From Mycobacterium colombiense CECT 3035 (GTDB lineage: Bacteria; Actinomycetota; Actinomycetes; Mycobacteriales; Mycobacteriaceae), in the NCBI RefSeq assembly GCF_002105755.1, contig NZ_CP020821.1, positions 1,488,001-1,552,000 on the forward strand: DNA of 64,000 nucleotides, given 5' to 3'. Under the pieces are notes generated by a model. The model was not told the origin of the DNA. It did no database searches and saw nothing but the letters and a program-made list of their open reading frames with translations. Both the position numbers and the translations under genes were made by a program. Of this stretch, positions 27,020 through 35,435 are shown piece after piece. Each line of letters begins with the position of its first letter. Position 1 is the first letter of the stretch.

Positions 27020-27823
27020 TCAGCCGGGAAAGTACCTGACCCGATTGATCGCGCTGCCGCGCCACGCCACGTCGGCGAACACGATGGCGCGCCCGTGGCC
27101 CGAGTTGAGCGACACCGCGACGGTGGAGCCCGCGCTGATCATCTTGGTCGCGCCGGCCCCGCCCAGTTGCTCCGCCAGCTCGCCCAGTTCGAGTGGGTCG
27201 CGATCGCCCAAAGTTATTGCGGCATCCGATGACAGCAGCCGTGCAGCGGCGAAGGTGTCTTTCCGCGCGACCGCGTCGAGGAACGTGGTGACCAGCCGCT
27301 GATGACGCGCCCCCACGCGCCGGAATCCGGTCATGAAACCCGCGGTCCCGCGCCAGCCTTGGTTGCCCACCAGCCCCTTCGACAGGCTCAGCGCGGGGCG
27401 CACCGCGCCGGAGCCGGTGCGCAGAAACTGCAACATCATGGCCGGAAGCTCCCAGTAGGCCCGCAGTTCGCCAATCTTCCACTCGCCGTTGGTTTCTCGT
27501 AGGTCATAGCGCAGGAAGGCCGGAATGTACATCGTCACGGCCGGGCCCATCGCCACCTCGAGCTCGAGGTCACGCAATACCGCCGTGCCGACGACGACGT
27601 CGAGATCGCGATGGAACCTGATGTCACGCGGACCGATGAATGTGTCGTAGAAACGGCCGATCTGCTCGCGCCCGACGTGCGGGCGAGAGCCCACCGGGTC
27701 CTCGACCCGGCCGTCACCGGTGAACAGTCCAACCCACCCGTCGCGATCATGGGCGGCGGCCGCCTGCGGCGAGCGCTCCACGGCGGCGAGCAGATGTTCG
27801 CGATCCAGCGGCACCACCATCAC
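27020..27823 (-). CDS. Rv2042c-type protein with SnoaL-like fold
   Basis: About 267 residues. The start may be GTG at 27,823 or ATG at 27,820; both touch the pncA stop. It matches Rv2042c of M. tuberculosis over its length: LLAAVERSPQAAAAHDRDGW, FYDTFIGPRDIRFHRDLD, ELPAMMLQFLRTGSGA. The N-terminal half looks like an NTF2/SnoaL cone and the C-terminal half like a second, weaker one. In both organisms it lies directly after pncA on the same strand and overlaps it. Its function is unknown. A 17-base stretch at 27,375-27,391 is a sequence often found repeated in other bacterial genomes. Confidence 0.85.
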   Translation of the reverse strand: MMVVPLDREHLLAAVERSPQAAAAHDRDGWVGLFTGDGRVEDPVGSRPHVGREQIGRFYDTFIGPRDIRFHRDLDVVVGTAVLRDLELEVAMGPAVTMYIPAFLRYDLRETNGEWKIGELRAYWELPAMMLQFLRTGSGAVRPALSLSKGLVGNQGWRGTAGFMTGFRRVGARHQRLVTTFLDAVARKDTFAAARLLSSDAAITLGDRDPLELGELAEQLGGAGATKMISAGSTVAVSLNSGHGRAIVFADVAWRGSAINRVRYFPG

Positions 27824-28380
27824 GGCGCCCCGACCAACTCGATACCGGCGGAGCGCATTTCCGCCAGCGCCTCGGCGGCGGAGTCCGCGGCCGAGGCCGC
27901 CGTCAGATCCACCAGCACCCTGGTGGTCAGGCCCGCAGCCGCCGCGTCCTCGGCGGTTCGCCGCACGCAGAAGTCGGTGGCGATGCCGACCACGTCGACC
28001 GCGTCGACGCCGCGCCGCCGCAACCAGTCGAGCAGCGTCGTCCCGTTCTCGTCGGCGCCCTCGAAACCGCTGTAGGCGGCGGCGTGAGCGCCTTTGCGGA
28101 AGACCGCATCGATGTGCCGGGTGTCCAGATCGGGCCGAAACTTCGCGCCCGCGCTTCCGGCGACGCAGTGCACAGGCCAGGAGGACGAGAAGTCCGGCCG
28201 GTCGGAGAAGTGATCGCCCGGATCGACGTGGTAGTCCTGGGTGGCCACGATGTAGTGGTAGCCCGGGTCGCAGGACAGGTAGTCATTGATCGCGGGTGCC
28301 ACCGCGGCGCCGCGCGCCGTCGGCACGGAGCCACCCTCGCAGAAATCGTTTTGCACGTCGACGATGATCAACGCTCGCAC
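27820..28380 (-). CDS. pncA: Nicotinamidase/pyrazinamidase PncA
   Basis: 186 residues from the GTG at 28,378-28,380, exactly the M. tuberculosis PncA length; an upstream ATG at 28,404 would add eight residues. It hydrolyses nicotinamide to nicotinate in NAD recycling and also activates the drug pyrazinamide. The catalytic triad Asp8, Lys96 and Cys138 and the metal ligands Asp49, His51, His57 and His71 are all present. Residue 137 is Phe, where M. tuberculosis has His; aromatic residues there occur in other nicotinamidases. The stop overlaps the start of the Rv2042c-type gene, as in M. tuberculosis. Confidence 0.97.
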   Translation of the reverse strand: MRALIIVDVQNDFCEGGSVPTARGAAVAPAINDYLSCDPGYHYIVATQDYHVDPGDHFSDRPDFSSSWPVHCVAGSAGAKFRPDLDTRHIDAVFRKGAHAAAYSGFEGADENGTTLLDWLRRRGVDAVDVVGIATDFCVRRTAEDAAAAGLTTRVLVDLTAASAADSAAEALAEMRSAGIELVGAP

Positions 28381-28481
28381 GCGCTCCACCCTATCCGTGT
28401 GCATCTCTTTGTCTATGGCGGTCTAGCTGGGGATATCGACGCCACGGTTTGCTCGACAGGCAGCCGGGTAATACACCGGCC

Positions 28482-29549
28482 ATGGTGCTCAGGAGAATCG
28501 CGCGACCCCTGTTGTCAGTGGCTTTCATCGGGCAAGGAGTCAATTCACTGCTCAACCCGAAATCCGCGGCCGAGGCCGCGGCGCCCGCGGTGGACGGCCT
28601 TCAGGCGCTGCCGGATTCGGTGAGCAGCAGCATTCCCAGCGACCCCGAGACGGTCGCGCAGATCACGGCCGCCGTTCAGATCGGCGGCGGTCTGCTGCTT
28701 GCCACCGGCAAACTCCCCCGCATCGCGTCGGCGGCGCTCGCGGTGACGGTGTTGCCGGCCAACCTCGGAACGCATTCGTTCTGGAACGAGAGCGACCCGG
28801 TGGCCAAAGCCCAGAAACGCCAACAATTTCTCACCGACCTCAGCCTGTTGGGCGGCCTGTTGATCGCCTCCGCCGACACGGCCGGTAAGCCCTCACTCGG
28901 ATGGCGTGGCCGGCGCGCGGCCGAACGGCTCTCCGAGCGGGTGTCGTCGGCGTGGCCCGGTTCTGACGACTCGGCCTTTGACGCCGATTTCTCCGAACTC
29001 GGTGAGCGGATCGCGCACGGCTTGCAGGTCGGCGCCGAGCGAGGCCGCGAACTGGCCAGCACCGCGGCCGAACGTGGCGCGCCCTACGCCGAGGCCGCAC
29101 TCGAACGCGGCCGCGAACTCGCCAGCACCGCGGCCGAACGTGGCGCGCCCTACGCCGAGGCCGCACTCGAACGCGGCCGCGAACTGGCCAGCACCGCGGC
29201 CGATCGCAGCAGGCCGCTGGCGAAGAAGGCGCGCAAGCGCGGGGAGGAATGGGCCGACGAGGCCGCCGACCGCGCCGCTTACCTGGCCGAGAAGGCCCGC
29301 AAGCGCGGCGAGGACCTCGCCGACGAGGCCGCCGACCGGGCAGCGCCGCTGGCCAAGAAGGCCCGCAAGCGCAGCGAGAAACTGGCCAAGAAGGCGCGCA
29401 AACGCAGCGAGAAGCTGGCCAGCACGGCGCGGGCGCGCGGCGAGGACTTCGCCGAAACCGCCCGTCAGCGCGGCAGCGAGCTGGCCGACACCGCGCGCGA
29501 GCGCGTCGGCGGTCAGGTCGAGACCGGCCGCCGCAAGCTGTCCTGGTGA
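28482..29549 (+). CDS. DoxX family protein with long repetitive charged tail
   Basis: 355 residues from the ATG at 28,482. Residues 1-150 are a DoxX-type membrane domain (MVLRRIARPLLSVAFIGQG, ETVAQITAAVQIGGGLLL, LPANLGTHSFWNE). From about residue 175 the protein becomes a long Ala/Arg/Lys/Glu-rich helical tail. It contains two near-perfect 22-residue repeats (ERGRELASTAAERGAPYAEA plus two residues), then shorter units of 11 residues such as KKARKRSEKLA. An 11-residue period suits an amphipathic or coiled-coil helix, perhaps interacting with lipid, polyphosphate or DNA. It is divergent from pncA. The tail's function is unknown. Confidence 0.82.
   Translation: MVLRRIARPLLSVAFIGQGVNSLLNPKSAAEAAAPAVDGLQALPDSVSSSIPSDPETVAQITAAVQIGGGLLLATGKLPRIASAALAVTVLPANLGTHSFWNESDPVAKAQKRQQFLTDLSLLGGLLIASADTAGKPSLGWRGRRAAERLSERVSSAWPGSDDSAFDADFSELGERIAHGLQVGAERGRELASTAAERGAPYAEAALERGRELASTAAERGAPYAEAALERGRELASTAADRSRPLAKKARKRGEEWADEAADRAAYLAEKARKRGEDLADEAADRAAPLAKKARKRSEKLAKKARKRSEKLASTARARGEDFAETARQRGSELADTARERVGGQVETGRRKLSW
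29035..29205 (+). repeat. 66-base tandem repeat within the DoxX-like gene
   Basis: A 66-base unit starting GCGAACT(G/C)GCCAGCACCGC recurs at 29,047, 29,113 and partly at 29,179. The copies are almost identical and encode the 22-residue protein repeat. Such repeats can change copy number by slippage between strains. Confidence 0.85.
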
Positions 29550-29571
29550 TCGCGGGGTCTAGCGCGCAGGG

Positions 29572-30150
29572 CTACGCGGGCCAGCGAGCCCGCAGGTTTT
29601 CCGGCGTCCACGCCGGCCACTCGGGCGCGCCGACCGTCGGGCCGCCGCTGAGCCGCGCGATGATCCGCGGGCCGCGCAGCCGACTGTTGTCATACACCGT
29701 CGCGAGATCGGACAAGGCGATGGCCTCGGCGACCGGCGTCCACAACCGGCGGTGGCGCTCGCGGATCTTGACTTCCGGCACATCGTGGCCGCCGGCCCGC
29801 ACCCGGTGTCGGACGCGTTCCACCGCAAGGTCTTCCGGGACGAGCAGCACGTGCAGCACAACGGTGAAGCCCGCGTGGCGCGCGGTGTGGATGAGGTCCA
29901 GCTTGGAGGGATGGGAAAACACCGTCTCGGCGACGAAGGACCGACCCAGGTCGATCAGCTTGGCGCGGGTGTCGGCGGCGATGCGCGCGGCGTCGTAGGA
30001 GTGCGAGGCCGGGTCCTCCGGCCAGCGTTGCCTGGCGATCTCGTCGGCGTTGACCACGAGGCTGCCCGGCAAGAGCGGCGCCAGGGTGAAGGCGATGAAG
30101 GTGGATTTACCGGCGCCGTTCGGCCCGACCACCAGGTCAAGTCGGTCCAT
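29572..30150 (-). CDS. Zeta-toxin-type P-loop kinase
   Basis: 192 residues. The Walker A motif GPNGAGKST is at residues 9-17, and the sequence VVNADEIARQRWPEDP, SFVAETVFSHPSK and LAVERVRHRVRAGGHDVP matches zeta-toxin-like proteins. Classical zeta toxins phosphorylate UDP-N-acetylglucosamine and block cell-wall synthesis; chromosomal relatives may instead be housekeeping kinases. It follows a ParD-like gene by 30 bases, and a palindrome precedes that gene. The pair could be a toxin-antitoxin module, although zeta's usual partner is an epsilon protein. Toxicity is unproven. Confidence 0.85.
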   Translation of the reverse strand: MDRLDLVVGPNGAGKSTFIAFTLAPLLPGSLVVNADEIARQRWPEDPASHSYDAARIAADTRAKLIDLGRSFVAETVFSHPSKLDLIHTARHAGFTVVLHVLLVPEDLAVERVRHRVRAGGHDVPEVKIRERHRRLWTPVAEAIALSDLATVYDNSRLRGPRIIARLSGGPTVGAPEWPAWTPENLRARWPA

Positions 30151-30180
30151 CGGGCCGCCGAACCGCCGACGATCGCCGGG

Positions 30181-30570
30181 TCAGCGCCCGCCCGCCAGCA
30201 CCACCGCGGCGCCGTCGGGGCGGTGCTCGACGATCTCGCCGTCGTCGTTCAGCGCGACGGTGGTGACCCCCTGCCCGGCCAGCGTCGCCCCGTAGTGGGT
30301 GCGCGCCAGGCTTTCTTCGATGGCCGCGGAGATCTCGGCGTTGAACACCACGCCCTCTTCGACGGTGAGCTCGCTCGTCGCGAGCTGGCCGGCCAGAGCG
30401 GCCTCCACCCGTCGCCGCGGGGCGGTGTGCTGGCTGGACACCGCTCGCCCGACCCGCGCCCAGTGGTCGAGTTGCTGCTTGGCCGAGCGGCTCTGCCGGG
30501 CCCCCTCAGCCGCCGCGCTGTCCATCAGGTCGGATGCGACCCTGGTGACACGATCGAGAGCCTCGGCCAT
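30181..30570 (-). CDS. ParD-like antitoxin family protein
   Basis: 129 residues from the ATG at 30,568-30,570, which has GGAGG five bases upstream. The N-terminus (MAEALDRVTRVASDLMDSAA, SRSAKQQLDHWARVGRAV) resembles ParD-like/TA-system antitoxin proteins of actinobacteria with a ribbon-helix-helix-type DNA-binding region. The C-terminal half (VALNDDGEIVEHRPDGAAVVL) is a separate small domain. A perfect palindrome lies 33 bases before the start and is a natural autoregulatory operator. It is followed after 30 bases by the zeta-type kinase gene. Confidence 0.72.
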   Translation of the reverse strand: MAEALDRVTRVASDLMDSAAAEGARQSRSAKQQLDHWARVGRAVSSQHTAPRRRVEAALAGQLATSELTVEEGVVFNAEISAAIEESLARTHYGATLAGQGVTTVALNDDGEIVEHRPDGAAVVLAGGR

Positions 30571-30602
30571 GGCGTCCTCCAATGCAACACTCCGTTACAA
30601 GC

Positions 30603-30619
30603 TGTAGCATAATGCTACA
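30603..30619. promoter_or_regulatory. Palindromic operator before the ParD-like gene
   Basis: TGTAGCAT, one central base, then ATGCTACA: a perfect inverted repeat with eight-base arms. It lies 33 bases before the ATG of the ParD-like gene and so overlaps the probable promoter. Antitoxins of this type commonly repress their own operon from such sites. Confidence 0.65.
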
Positions 30620-30637
30620 CGGTTGGGCGGGTCCCGG

Positions 30638-31132
30638 CTACCCGTGAGCCCGCACGACGGTGTCCACGATCGCGTCGACCCCGGGACCCACGTCGACCGT
30701 CATGCCGGCTTCGTCGGGGCCGAGGGGTTCCAGGGTGTCCAGTTGCGAGCGCAGCAGCGCGGCCGGCATGAAGTGATCCGTCCGCGCCGCCAGCCGGGCG
30801 CCGATCAGCTCCGCCGGGCCCGAAAGGTGCAGGAATTCCACGCCGGGGCAGCGCGCGCGCAGCCGGTCGCGATATTTCCGCTTCAGCGCCGAACAGCTCA
30901 CCACCGCGCCGTCGGGGTGGGCCGCCAACCAATCGCCGACCCGCTCCAACCAGGGATAGCGGTCGCCGTCGTCCAGCGGTTCACCGGCGGCCATCTTGGC
31001 GATGTTGGCCGCCGGGTGCAGCGCGTCGGCGTCGACGAACGGGACGCGCCAGCGCTGCGCGAGCGCCGCGCCCACCGTCGACTTGCCCGATCCGGAGACG
31101 CCCATCACCACGACGGGGGCCGATCCGCTCAC
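30638..31132 (-). CDS. gntK: Gluconokinase (GntK type)
   Basis: 164 residues. Walker A GVSGSGKST is at residues 11-19, followed by the GntK signatures VDADALHPAANIAKMAAGEPLDD, YPWLERVGDWLA and VVSCSALKRKYRDRLR. It phosphorylates gluconate with ATP to 6-phosphogluconate for the pentose phosphate pathway. The GTG start immediately follows the TAG stop of the large phosphotransferase gene, so the two are one operon. The length is standard for the family. Confidence 0.93.
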   Translation of the reverse strand: MSGSAPVVVMGVSGSGKSTVGAALAQRWRVPFVDADALHPAANIAKMAAGEPLDDGDRYPWLERVGDWLAAHPDGAVVSCSALKRKYRDRLRARCPGVEFLHLSGPAELIGARLAARTDHFMPAALLRSQLDTLEPLGPDEAGMTVDVGPGVDAIVDTVVRAHG

Positions 31133-33145
31133 CTAGGTGTGGTCGCCGAGGTTGCGGTTCCATTCCAGCCAACCGACACCGGTGCGCCCGTCGGCCGTGC
31201 CGATCGTCGACCACACGCGGGGAAACTGGCTGACCCGCCCGTCCGTCGCGACCAGCCGGACCGGCGCCTGACCGCGCACGTTCACGTCCGCGGTGATCCC
31301 CACCGGCGCGAGCTGCAAGGTCGCATTGAGCGGTAATCCGTTGTCTGCGAACGACTCTCGCGAATCAACGACCTGCAGCTCGGTGACCTTGCCGTCGGCG
31401 CCCTGTTCGTAACCGATGCTGAACGCGGGTGCGCCGGGAATCCGGATGTTCACGCCGTGCAGGTGGGTGCCGTCGTTCAGGTGCAGCGCGCTCCAGATCC
31501 AGTCCATGCCCCACCAATCGCGCACCCCCCACGAGTGATCACGCTGTCCGGGAACCGATTCCAGACGGTAGCCGGTGCCGTCGATCGTGACGTCGCCGGA
31601 GACGGTGCACGGAATTTCGTAGCGCGTCGTCAACCCGTATTTGTACGGCGTGCCATCGGTGGCCCACACCAGGTTCATGGTCAGCTCGGCCGGGGATCCC
31701 GGCTCCCCACGCAACAGCGCGGACGGATCGGCGTAGGCCTGGCCCCGCGCCCGCACATCGACGCGGTAGCTCTGCAGCGGCGCCTCGGCGGCATGGCCGA
31801 GCTCGACGTCGTCGGTGCGCACGATCCACGGGTCCGGCGGCAGCGGCACCTGCGCGTCGACGGCGACGGTCGGCATGTCGGGGCCGCACAACAGCACGTG
31901 CACCCAGGCGGTCCCCTCGTTGGCCACCCGGCCCAACCGGAACCAGCCGCCCAATCCCTGTGCCACGTCGGCGAAGTCGGCGTACCAGCTCTCGCTCCAG
32001 AGCGGTTCCGCGGTGGGATCGTGGGCGAGTTCGTCCTCGTCCGACGGCCGCAACGGCTCGGGCGCGACCGGTGCCGGCAGGGTCGACAGCGCGTCCGTGT
32101 CGAGCACATGGTCGCAGTGCCGTCGCAGCATCGTCATGAACAACCGGTCGCCGCGGTCGGTGCGCTCCACCAGCATCGACGAGACGATCGCCATCATCAC
32201 CCCGAAGAAGCTCTGCCGGCGCACTCCGTCGGCGACGTCGGCCAGGGTGAGCGGGGCCCGCGGACCCAGCGCCTCGTGGTAGGCGCGCAGCAGGTCGTCG
32301 TAGTGCTGCCGACGGTCCTCGGTGGACAACGCACACCCGAGGAAGTAGGCCAGGTCGGTCAGGGCCGGGCCCCAGGACACGGTCTGCCAATCGACCACGG
32401 TCAGCGCGCGTTCGGCGCCCTCGGTACCGAACAGCATGTTGTCCAGGCGGTAGTCGCCGTGCACCAGGCCCTGGAGGCGGCCGCGCTCGGACGCCTCCGC
32501 CTCCTGACCCAGGTAGCCGTCGAAGGCGCCCACCAGGCGTTCGCACACCACGCGGTGCTCCGGCGCGATCTGGTCGCCGTAGCGGTCGACGAAACCCGCG
32601 TACAGCGGGGTGATCATGGCCTGGTTCAGCGGCGGCTCGCGGTTGAGCCACGGCGCCTCGGCCAGCGAGGCGTCGCCGAGCAGCGGCCCCTGCAGCCGCC
32701 CCAGTTCGACGGCCCCCAGGCGGGCCTGTTCGACTGTGGCGCCCGCGATTTCATCGCCGACAACGGCCGGACCGGCATCGCCCAGCAGCAGATCGAACAC
32801 GCCCGTCGAGGTGTCGACGGCCGCGTGATAGCAGGGCGCGACGGGCCCACCCAGCCGCGGCGCGATGTCGCCGTAGAACCGCACCTCCCGCTCGTAGAGC
32901 CCCAGCGCCAGCCCGGTCTGCCGGCTGACCGGGTCGGTGGCCGCGACCTTCAGGACCACCGACTCCGGTCCCTGCGACGGGCCCTCGGCATAGCTGAGCC
33001 GGACGCGGTAGCACTCGCTCATCTGGCCGGTCCCGATGCGTTCCACCGAGAAGTCCGCGATGGGTCCGGTGCCGATGACCGCGGCCAGCCACGAGGCGGT
33101 GAGGTCACTGGGTCGTTCGATGACTTGCTCGGTCTCGGCATGCAT
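31133..33145 (-). CDS. Phosphotransferase (APH-like) fused to a beta-rich C-terminal domain
   Basis: 670 residues. Residues about 15-345 form an aminoglycoside-phosphotransferase/choline-kinase-like domain: the catalytic loop HGDYRLDN is near residue 227 and the metal-binding DWQ near residue 249. Residues about 370-670 are a separate beta-rich domain (AVDAQVPLPPDPWIVRTDD, PGQRDHSWGVRDWWGMDW) resembling lipocalin-like domains of the hydroxyneurosporene-synthase type. The protein probably phosphorylates a small molecule or lipid alcohol. The mixed architecture suggests that the second domain binds a hydrophobic partner. It is transcribed with gntK. M. tuberculosis has nothing obvious in this position. 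Confidence 0.78.
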   Translation of the reverse strand: MHAETEQVIERPSDLTASWLAAVIGTGPIADFSVERIGTGQMSECYRVRLSYAEGPSQGPESVVLKVAATDPVSRQTGLALGLYEREVRFYGDIAPRLGGPVAPCYHAAVDTSTGVFDLLLGDAGPAVVGDEIAGATVEQARLGAVELGRLQGPLLGDASLAEAPWLNREPPLNQAMITPLYAGFVDRYGDQIAPEHRVVCERLVGAFDGYLGQEAEASERGRLQGLVHGDYRLDNMLFGTEGAERALTVVDWQTVSWGPALTDLAYFLGCALSTEDRRQHYDDLLRAYHEALGPRAPLTLADVADGVRRQSFFGVMMAIVSSMLVERTDRGDRLFMTMLRRHCDHVLDTDALSTLPAPVAPEPLRPSDEDELAHDPTAEPLWSESWYADFADVAQGLGGWFRLGRVANEGTAWVHVLLCGPDMPTVAVDAQVPLPPDPWIVRTDDVELGHAAEAPLQSYRVDVRARGQAYADPSALLRGEPGSPAELTMNLVWATDGTPYKYGLTTRYEIPCTVSGDVTIDGTGYRLESVPGQRDHSWGVRDWWGMDWIWSALHLNDGTHLHGVNIRIPGAPAFSIGYEQGADGKVTELQVVDSRESFADNGLPLNATLQLAPVGITADVNVRGQAPVRLVATDGRVSQFPRVWSTIGTADGRTGVGWLEWNRNLGDHT

Positions 33146-33163
33146 GAGGGTTAGCGTGCCAGG

Positions 33164-34681
33164 TCAACGCGCCAGTGAGAAGCCGTCCCATGCCATTCGG
33201 CGATGCGGATGCGGATCGAACTCGACGCGGGACTTGCGGTCGAAGACCATCACGGCCCGGTCGTCGGCGGTGTAGGCGGGCCAGTCCTCCCCCGGCACGC
33301 CGGTGCGGCTGAAGGCCCGCCAGCGCCGCTGCACCTGATTGCTCACCCGCAAGGCGGCCCGCCGGTCCGCGGCCGCGGTCAACAACGCGCCGAATCTGGT
33401 GCGGTAGACGTCGAAAACCGCGAGCAACTCGGTGGCATGGGTGGCTCCGAATCCCGACCAGCGCAGCGTGCGCGGGGCGTAGTCGTAGCGGTAGAGGTAC
33501 GTCGGCGCGTGCGCGCCGTGGGCCTCCGCGATCTGCCAGGCCGCCGAGGCGAACGCGAAGTCACCGCCGAGCTGGATGCAGGCCGCTCGCTGCGGGTAGT
33601 CCGGATATGCCGCGGTAATGCGTTCGCGGATAGCGGGTTCCGCCTCGGCCAGCAGCTCTTCGACCATCGTCTCGTTGGTCGGCAACATCGCCAGGAACCG
33701 AGTGAACAGCCGGCCTTCTTCGGCGTTCGTGCCCACGATCAACGGGATCCGGTGGGCCTCGCCGCGCCGCATCGCCTCCACCGGATCCAGCGGCAGGATG
33801 TCGTCACCGAAGACGGGGCCGATCGGGAAGGCGCCCAGCCTGTTTCGCATGCCCTCGTCGATCAATTGGTGTTGGGTTTTCACCAGTTGGGCAGCGGACA
33901 CCTGCATCAGCGCGTTGGCCGCGTCCTGCCTGCGCACCCCGAGCAGGTTGGCGAAGCGGTTCGCGAACTCTGCCGCGACCTCTTTCGGCCGCACCAGTCC
34001 CGAGGCCGGGCTTTCCGAGATCGCCCGGGCGAACAGGCCTTTGGCGGCTGGCACGGCCAGCAGGGAGGCGGTGATGCACGCGCCGGCGCTCTCGCCGAAG
34101 ATGGTGACGTTGTCCGGGTCACCGCCGAATCCCGCGATGTTCTCGCGAATCCACTGCAGCGCCAGCACCAGATCGCGCAGATACAGGTTGCTGTCGATGC
34201 GGATCTCCGGTGTCGACAGCGACGAGAAGTCAACGCATCCCAGCGCGCCCAGCCGGTAGTTCACCGATACGTACACGCACCCCCGGCGCGCCAGGGCGGC
34301 GCCGTCATACAGTGGCGTCGCCGAGCTGCCCAGGAAATAGCCGCCGCCGTGGATGAACACCATGACGGGCAGCGGTCCCTCGGCCGCACCCTCAGGCGCC
34401 ACGACGTTGAGGGTGAGGCAGTCCTCGCTCATCGGCTGGTAGCGGCCCCCCAACCCCGACATGCCGAGCAGGGTGTAGCGGCGCTGCTGGGGCGCGCAGT
34501 TGCCGAAGCCATGGCAGTGCCGGACACCCGACCACGGCTGGGCCGGCTGCGGCGCGCGGAAGCGCAGATTTCCCACCGGTGGACGGGCGTACGGGATCGA
34601 CCGCCACCGGGTGACCCCGTCGCGGGTGAAGCCTTCGACGGTGCCGATGGCCGTGTGTGCGCGGACAGTGCGCTGATGCAT
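33164..34681 (-). CDS. lipT: Type-B carboxylesterase LipT
   Basis: 505 residues, similar in length and position to M. tuberculosis LipT. The oxyanion region FIHGGGYFLGS and the nucleophile elbow FGESAGA (Ser near residue 202) are clear. The acid is in GTNAEEGRLF and the His in GATHATELLAVF. It hydrolyses carboxylic esters of lipids or small molecules. No signal peptide is evident. It is divergent from lppI, as in M. tuberculosis, and lies 18 bases upstream (by transcription) of the phosphotransferase fusion gene, so the genes may be co-transcribed. Confidence 0.93.
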   Translation of the reverse strand: MHQRTVRAHTAIGTVEGFTRDGVTRWRSIPYARPPVGNLRFRAPQPAQPWSGVRHCHGFGNCAPQQRRYTLLGMSGLGGRYQPMSEDCLTLNVVAPEGAAEGPLPVMVFIHGGGYFLGSSATPLYDGAALARRGCVYVSVNYRLGALGCVDFSSLSTPEIRIDSNLYLRDLVLALQWIRENIAGFGGDPDNVTIFGESAGACITASLLAVPAAKGLFARAISESPASGLVRPKEVAAEFANRFANLLGVRRQDAANALMQVSAAQLVKTQHQLIDEGMRNRLGAFPIGPVFGDDILPLDPVEAMRRGEAHRIPLIVGTNAEEGRLFTRFLAMLPTNETMVEELLAEAEPAIRERITAAYPDYPQRAACIQLGGDFAFASAAWQIAEAHGAHAPTYLYRYDYAPRTLRWSGFGATHATELLAVFDVYRTRFGALLTAAADRRAALRVSNQVQRRWRAFSRTGVPGEDWPAYTADDRAVMVFDRKSRVEFDPHPHRRMAWDGFSLAR

Positions 34682-34760
34682 AACCCGACGGTAACCGACA
34701 TGACGGTCGTAACGCGCGCGCAGCGCCTTAATTGCCGGGCGCGGCGGTTAGCCTGACTGA

Positions 34761-35435
34761 ATGCGGATAGCTGCGCTGATCGCCGCGTCGATACTGGTCG
34801 CCGGGTGCTCACACACCACGGGCGGCCAGTCCGGGCCCGGCGGAAGCACCACCCAGGCCTCGACCGGCACCGTCGCGCCGGGAAGCAAGTCCCCGGGACC
34901 CGCCGCCGCGCCGGCCGCCGGAGCGGCGATCTCCGACGTCATCGCGTGGATCGAGGCCGGTCACCCGGCCGATCCGGGCCGCTTTCACACGGCCACGCGC
35001 GACGGGGCGGCCACTCCGCTGGGCGACGACACCGCGCTGACGGTGCTGGCGGGCAAGGTCTCCTGCATGACCGACGCCAAACACACCGGCGACGCGCTGG
35101 CCTGCCTGGTCAAGCTGACCAACCCGCCGCCGGCGCCCGCGACAGCCTATGGCCAGTGGCAAGGCGGCTGGATCAGCTTCGACGGGGTGAACCTGCAGGT
35201 GGGATCCGCGCGTGCCGATCCCGGTCCGTTCATCAACGGCAACGGGCCGGAGCTGGCGAACGGGGATTCGCTGGCGTTCGGCGACTACCGGTGCCGCGCC
35301 GACCAGTCCGGTCTGTATTGCGTGAACTATGCGCACCAGTCGGCGGCCAAGTTCGGCCCCGCCGGCATCGAACCGTTCGGCTGCCTGAAGCCGGCGCCAC
35401 CGCCGGACGGGGTCGGCACGGCGTTCAGTTGCTGA
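34761..35435 (+). CDS. lppI: Lipoprotein LppI
   Basis: 224 residues, beginning MRIAALIAASILVAGCSHT. The lipobox LVAGC gives lipidation at residue 16, followed by a Gly/Ser/Thr/Pro-rich linker. The mature domain contains ISDVIAWIEAGHPADPGRFH and DSLAFGDYRCRADQSGLYCV with paired cysteines. The position between lipT and the Rv2047c-type gene and the length match M. tuberculosis LppI. Its function is unknown. The 3' end overlaps the end of the convergent SDR gene by 11 bases. Confidence 0.88.
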   Translation: MRIAALIAASILVAGCSHTTGGQSGPGGSTTQASTGTVAPGSKSPGPAAAPAAGAAISDVIAWIEAGHPADPGRFHTATRDGAATPLGDDTALTVLAGKVSCMTDAKHTGDALACLVKLTNPPPAPATAYGQWQGGWISFDGVNLQVGSARADPGPFINGNGPELANGDSLAFGDYRCRADQSGLYCVNYAHQSAAKFGPAGIEPFGCLKPAPPPDGVGTAFSC

